From an uncultured Clostridia bacterium (lineage in GTDB: Bacteria > Bacillota > Clostridia > Christensenellales > Borkfalkiaceae), in contig CALGVF010000313.1 of the NCBI GenBank assembly GCA_937920115.1, positions 1 through 7,707 on the forward strand: 7,707 bases of DNA, given 5' to 3'. Below are positions 6,117 through 7,707 of this stretch, in pieces (within the stretch, counting starts at the first letter, position 1; each line of letters starts with the position of its first letter). Under the pieces are notes generated by a model. That model worked only from the letters and a program-made list of their open reading frames with translations, did no database searches and was not told the origin of the DNA. Both the position numbers and the translations under genes were made by a program.

Positions 6117-7366
6117 AGTTCGCCCGTCAGTATGCTCGACGATATTTCGTTTGTGGAGAAAAGCGAAAGTTGTTCGGGTTCTCGTAACGCCGCTTCCAAA
6201 AGAAGCGACGATTTAATTACCGTCGGGTTTTCGTTCCCTAAAAATTTACCGCCGCAGGTAATGAAATGTTCGGCTCGTTTTAAAACGACTCTCATTTTCG
6301 CAAGGTCGGCAAAAGTGAGCGTCGCGTACTTTCTCGCTTTAACTATTTTATACGCTGATTTGAAACCTATGCCGGGAACGCGTATGAGAATTTCGGGCGA
6401 CGCGGAGTTGACTTCCACGGGGAAGAACTCGGGGTGTTTTAAAGCCCAACCGCATTTCGGGTCATAGCCCTCGGCGAGGTTTTCGTTTTCGTCCAATATC
6501 TCGTCGGCGGTAAACCCGTAAAAACGCAGTAGCCAATCTGCCTGATAAAGTCTGTGTTCGCGAAGCAGTCCTATCGGCGATACGGGCAAATTCGAGTTCG
6601 TATAGTTCGTCGGAACGTAAGAGGAGTAGTAGACTCTTTTTAATGCGAATTTCTTATACAGCCCCTGAGCGAGTCTCACTATTTGTCCGTCCGTTTCGGG
6701 CGAGGCTCCGACAATCATTTGCGTGGTTTGCCCCGCAGGCAAAAAGTTGCTCGATTTCAGTCTTTTCGCTTCCATATATTCGAGGGCGGTGTTTTTCATA
6801 GGCAGAAGTATTCCGCTTTTCGATTTTTGCGGAGCGAGCAGTTTAAGACTTTTTTCGGACGGCAATTCGATATTGAAACTCATTCTGTCGGCGTATTCTC
6901 CCGCCTGTCTTATGAGATTTTCATCTGCCGACGGAATACCTTTGACGTGAATATATCCGTTGAAACGATATTTCTTACGCAACTTTTTTATCGTGTCCAA
7001 AAGCCTTTCCATGGTAAAGTCGGGGCTTTGCTGTACCGCCGAGGAGAGAAAAAGCCCCTCGATCATATTTCGCTCGTAAAAATTAATTACGAGTTCGCAG
7101 ATTTCGTCGGGCGTTGCCTCGGCTCTTTTTACGTCGTTGCTTCGTCTGTTTACGCAGTACTGACAGTCGTAGGCACACTTATTCGAGAGCAGAATTTTGA
7201 GAAGCGATATACATCTTCCGTCCTCGGTGAACGAATGGCATATTCCGCCGAATTCGGCGTTGCCTAAGCCTCCTTCGCGATTCTTTCTCGACGAACCCGA
7301 CGAGGAACAGGACACGTCGTACTTCGCGCTTTCAGTTAAAATTGTTAATCTTTCAAGGTCTATCAT
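6113..7366 (-). CDS. Putative DNA repair/modification radical SAM protein with HhH motif
   Basis: The 417-residue product fits the family annotated as putative DNA modification/repair radical SAM protein (TIGR03916). It starts with the family-typical KYDVSCSSSGS (residues 15-25). C64-x3-C68-x2-C71 in CAYDCQYC would bind the 4Fe-4S cluster that cleaves S-adenosylmethionine. A TIM-barrel-like core follows to about residue 260. Residues 324-345 contain a helix-hairpin-helix with the PGIG turn (331-334), a fold that binds the DNA backbone without sequence preference. FITCGGKF (368-375) and a C-terminal EQLSLFS (398-404) are further conserved-looking features. Four cysteines lie outside the main motif in the first part (C20, C43, C52 and the region near them). 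ATG 7366 is chosen because the protein then begins as relatives do, although no Shine-Dalgarno sequence precedes it. The substrate and reaction are unknown. Confidence 0.92.
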   Translation of the reverse strand: MIDLERLTILTESAKYDVSCSSSGSSRKNREGGLGNAEFGGICHSFTEDGRCISLLKILLSNKCAYDCQYCVNRRSNDVKRAEATPDEICELVINFYERNMIEGLFLSSAVQQSPDFTMERLLDTIKKLRKKYRFNGYIHVKGIPSADENLIRQAGEYADRMSFNIELPSEKSLKLLAPQKSKSGILLPMKNTALEYMEAKRLKSSNFLPAGQTTQMIVGASPETDGQIVRLAQGLYKKFALKRVYYSSYVPTNYTNSNLPVSPIGLLREHRLYQADWLLRFYGFTADEILDENENLAEGYDPKCGWALKHPEFFPVEVNSASPEILIRVPGIGFKSAYKIVKARKYATLTFADLAKMRVVLKRAEHFITCGGKFLGNENPTVIKSSLLLEAALREPEQLSLFSTNEISSSILTGEL

Positions 7367-7370
7367 AATG

Positions 7371-7384
7371 CGAACATTTGTTTG
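7371..7384 (-). promoter_or_regulatory. Proximal LexA (SOS) box
   Basis: On the minus strand this reads CAAACAAATGTTCG, which fits the Gram-positive LexA consensus CGAACRNRYGTTYG at all but position 2. It lies just downstream of the predicted transcription start and ends four bases before the radical SAM ATG. Bound LexA would block both promoter escape and the space where a ribosome binding site would normally lie. Confidence 0.8.
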
Positions 7385-7394
7385 TTTTTCTTTA

Positions 7395-7423
7395 AGTATA
7401 ACATATAAGAACTAAGATGTCAA
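7395..7423 (-). promoter_or_regulatory. Sigma-A promoter of the radical SAM/DUF4130 operon
   Basis: On the minus strand a perfect -35 TTGACA (7423-7418) and a near-perfect -10 TATACT (7400-7395) are separated by exactly 17 bases. Transcription should begin near 7388, giving a leader of about 22 bases. The -35 overlaps the distal LexA box and contains the TGA stop codon of dapB. Such a strong core promoter would need repression to stay silent, which fits the two flanking LexA boxes. Confidence 0.85.
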
Positions 7424-7707
7424 ACATTTGTTCGCATTAAATCGTCCATAGAATATAAACCTTTTTCTTTCGCGATTATAAATCTGAACGCATCGATTGC
7501 TCCGTCCGCGAAAAGAACTTTCGAGTAGGCGGTGTGGGTTATCGAAATAGAATCGTATTGCGAATAAAAAGTCGCTTCGTGTTCGCCGACGAGAGAACCG
7601 CCCCTTACCGAATGAATACCGACGTCCCCCTTTTTTCTTTTTGAAAGTCCTTTTCTTCCGAAGACAGCCTCGGATATAACGCCTTTATCGCTCCTTGCTT
7701 TTTCGAT
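7420..7707 (-). CDS. dapB: 4-hydroxy-tetrahydrodipicolinate reductase, C-terminal part (runs off the right edge)
   Basis: Only the last 95 residues are in the window; the start lies beyond base 7707. The enzyme reduces 4-hydroxy-tetrahydrodipicolinate with NAD(P)H in the lysine/meso-diaminopimelate pathway, which feeds peptidoglycan and lysine synthesis. The segment GDVGIHSVRGG, then LVGEHEATFY, ISITHTAYSK and FADGAI matches the conserved C-terminal substrate-binding and tetramer-forming region of DapB, ending in the typical KGLYSMDDLM. The Rossmann nucleotide-binding half and the catalytic His/Lys motif are not visible here. The stop codon TGA (7422-7420) lies inside the -35 hexamer of the next operon, and the final codons double as a LexA operator. 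The next gene on the same strand starts 53 bases later with no terminator between, so dapB transcription could read into the repair operon. Confidence 0.93.
   Translation of the reverse strand: MEKARSDKGVISEAVFGRKGLSKRKKGDVGIHSVRGGSLVGEHEATFYSQYDSISITHTAYSKVLFADGAIDAFRFIIAKEKGLYSMDDLMRTNV
7421..7434 (-). promoter_or_regulatory. Distal LexA (SOS) box inside the 3' end of dapB
   Basis: On the minus strand this reads CGAACAAATGTTTG and matches the Gram-positive LexA consensus CGAACRNRYGTTYG at every position. It overlaps the -35 element by three bases and encodes the last four dapB residues plus the start of its stop codon. Its centre is 50 bp, close to five helical turns, from the centre of the proximal box, so two LexA dimers would sit on the same DNA face. 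Confidence 0.88.

Noticed and set aside
6683..7267. 194-codon plus-strand ORF opposite the radical SAM gene
   Set aside because: It is antisense to a clear family member with intact motifs; no ribosome binding site or domain.
1..7707. CRISPR array, insertion sequence, tRNA or rRNA
   Set aside because: No regularly spaced repeats, transposase motifs, terminal inverted repeats or tRNA-like cloverleaf sequences were seen on either strand.

Overview
The window looks like chromosomal DNA from a Gram-positive, low-to-medium GC bacterium of the class Clostridia (Bacillota), probably an uncultured lineage. The grounds are an SOS operator of the Bacillus/Clostridium LexA type, a stand-alone DUF4130-type partner of the DNA-repair radical SAM protein, a lipoprotein signal, zinc-ribbon/TPR membrane proteins, and a micro-protein ending in QDADDL that I associate with Clostridia. 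No mobile element, CRISPR array, tRNA or rRNA is visible. The genus cannot be fixed from the sequence alone.

Left part (1-1162, minus strand). A strong bidirectional hairpin terminator (80-120) closes a leftward unit. Just upstream of it lie two overlapping micro-ORFs missing from ordinary gene calls: a 29-residue Lys/Thr/Cys peptide (267-356) and a 42-residue protein (139-267), joined by a TAATG stop/start overlap. Upstream is about 155 bases of non-coding DNA with a direct repeat, small hairpins, an orphan Shine-Dalgarno sequence and a possible sporulation-type promoter. Then comes a lipoprotein of unknown function (512-1162).

Centre (1219-5322, plus strand). A good sigma-A promoter (1219-1247) drives a tight four-gene cluster: a membrane-anchored helical-repeat protein, GMP synthase (guaA), a zinc-ribbon/TPR protein with two membrane spans, and an aldose-1-epimerase-family enzyme. 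The gaps are 18, 3 and 1 bases. A convergent hairpin terminator (5286-5322) ends the cluster and also serves the opposing operon.

Right part (5361-7707, minus strand). The 3' third of dapB (lysine/diaminopimelate synthesis) enters from the right edge. It is followed by a two-gene operon encoding a radical SAM protein with a helix-hairpin-helix DNA-binding motif and its DUF4130/TIGR03915 partner, coupled by an ATGA overlap. This operon has its own promoter (TTGACA, 17 bp, TATACT), flanked by two LexA boxes centred 50 bp apart. The distal box and the -35 element are built into the last codons and stop codon of dapB. The best supported reading is an SOS-induced DNA repair or modification pair whose chemistry is not established, and this is the most interesting system in the window.
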